Below the pieces are notes generated by a model that saw nothing but the letters and a program-made list of their open reading frames with translations, was not told where the DNA came from and did not search any database. From contig NZ_JXQQ01000089.1 in NCBI RefSeq assembly GCF_000834655.1, forward strand, positions 1-39,590: a stretch of DNA of 39,590 nt, written 5' to 3'. Made by a program: the position numbers and the translations under genes. This document shows positions 39,578 through 39,590 of the stretch, in pieces. Numbering within the stretch: position 1 is the first letter of the stretch; every line of letters starts with the position of its first letter. The stretch comes from Variovorax paradoxus. Lineage in GTDB: Bacteria > Pseudomonadota > Gammaproteobacteria > Burkholderiales > Burkholderiaceae_C.

Positions 39578-39590
39578 TGCGGTCGAGCAA

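Overview
The window is GC-rich chromosomal DNA from a betaproteobacterium. Gene content and order (thrS-infC-rpmI-rplT-pheS-pheT-ihfA-merR followed by tRNA-Pro, a Bug/TctC-type binding protein, a histone-H1-like SWIB protein) and protein flavour point to the Comamonadaceae, most like Variovorax. That placement is inference from protein similarity as I remember it; no search was run.

Positions 1-10.1 kb hold housekeeping and stress genes: a partial alpha/beta-hydrolase lipoprotein running off the left edge, mutL, a GNAT acetyltransferase, a DedA membrane protein, a glycine-zipper lipoprotein, amiC-tsaE (4-bp overlap) divergent from queG, then a minus-strand set ribH - glutathione transferase - arsC-like reductase. 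ribH is preceded by a clear FMN riboswitch (9932-10084).

Positions 10.2-20.6 kb are almost all minus strand. A catabolic locus is read from about 19.9 kb leftward: Bug-type binding protein, ABC permease, binding protein and ATPase, an enolase-superfamily dehydratase/racemase, a Gfo/Idh/MocA oxidoreductase, a DUF993 aldolase-like protein and a sugar isomerase-like TIM barrel, followed by a YcaQ-like winged-helix protein. A TetR regulator sits upstream, and a good promoter with an overlapping palindrome lies in front of the first transporter gene. The substrate is unknown, probably a sugar acid or polyol.

Positions 20.7-27.2 kb hold a TPP-dependent acetolactate-synthase-like enzyme, a small hypothetical protein, an AraC regulator, an H1-like/SWIB DNA-binding protein, an EamA exporter, a gamma-glutamylcyclotransferase-like protein and isocitrate lyase with two palindromes in an AT-rich upstream region.

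Positions 27.2-35.5 kb are the translation operon thrS-infC-rpmI-rplT-pheS-pheT-ihfA, then merR and tRNA-Pro(GGG). Its leader encodes a 24-codon peptide with three Thr codons and four consecutive Phe codons, followed by an intrinsic terminator and a mutually exclusive antiterminator. This looks like a ribosome-mediated attenuator placed at the head of an operon that contains both thrS and pheST. It is the most interesting signal in the window.

Positions 35.5-39.6 kb are accessory DNA at the tRNA-Pro gene. A 105-bp direct repeat (35465-35569 and 37969-38073, one mismatch) duplicates the tRNA 3' end and its terminator and brackets a 2.5-kb insert. The insert holds a tyrosine-integrase remnant, pieces of SRAP (YedK/HMCES-type) genes and an AT-richer gene for an unknown lipoprotein. 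Beyond the second repeat lie decayed phage lysis-region genes, IS21-like terminal repeats and another SRAP fragment.
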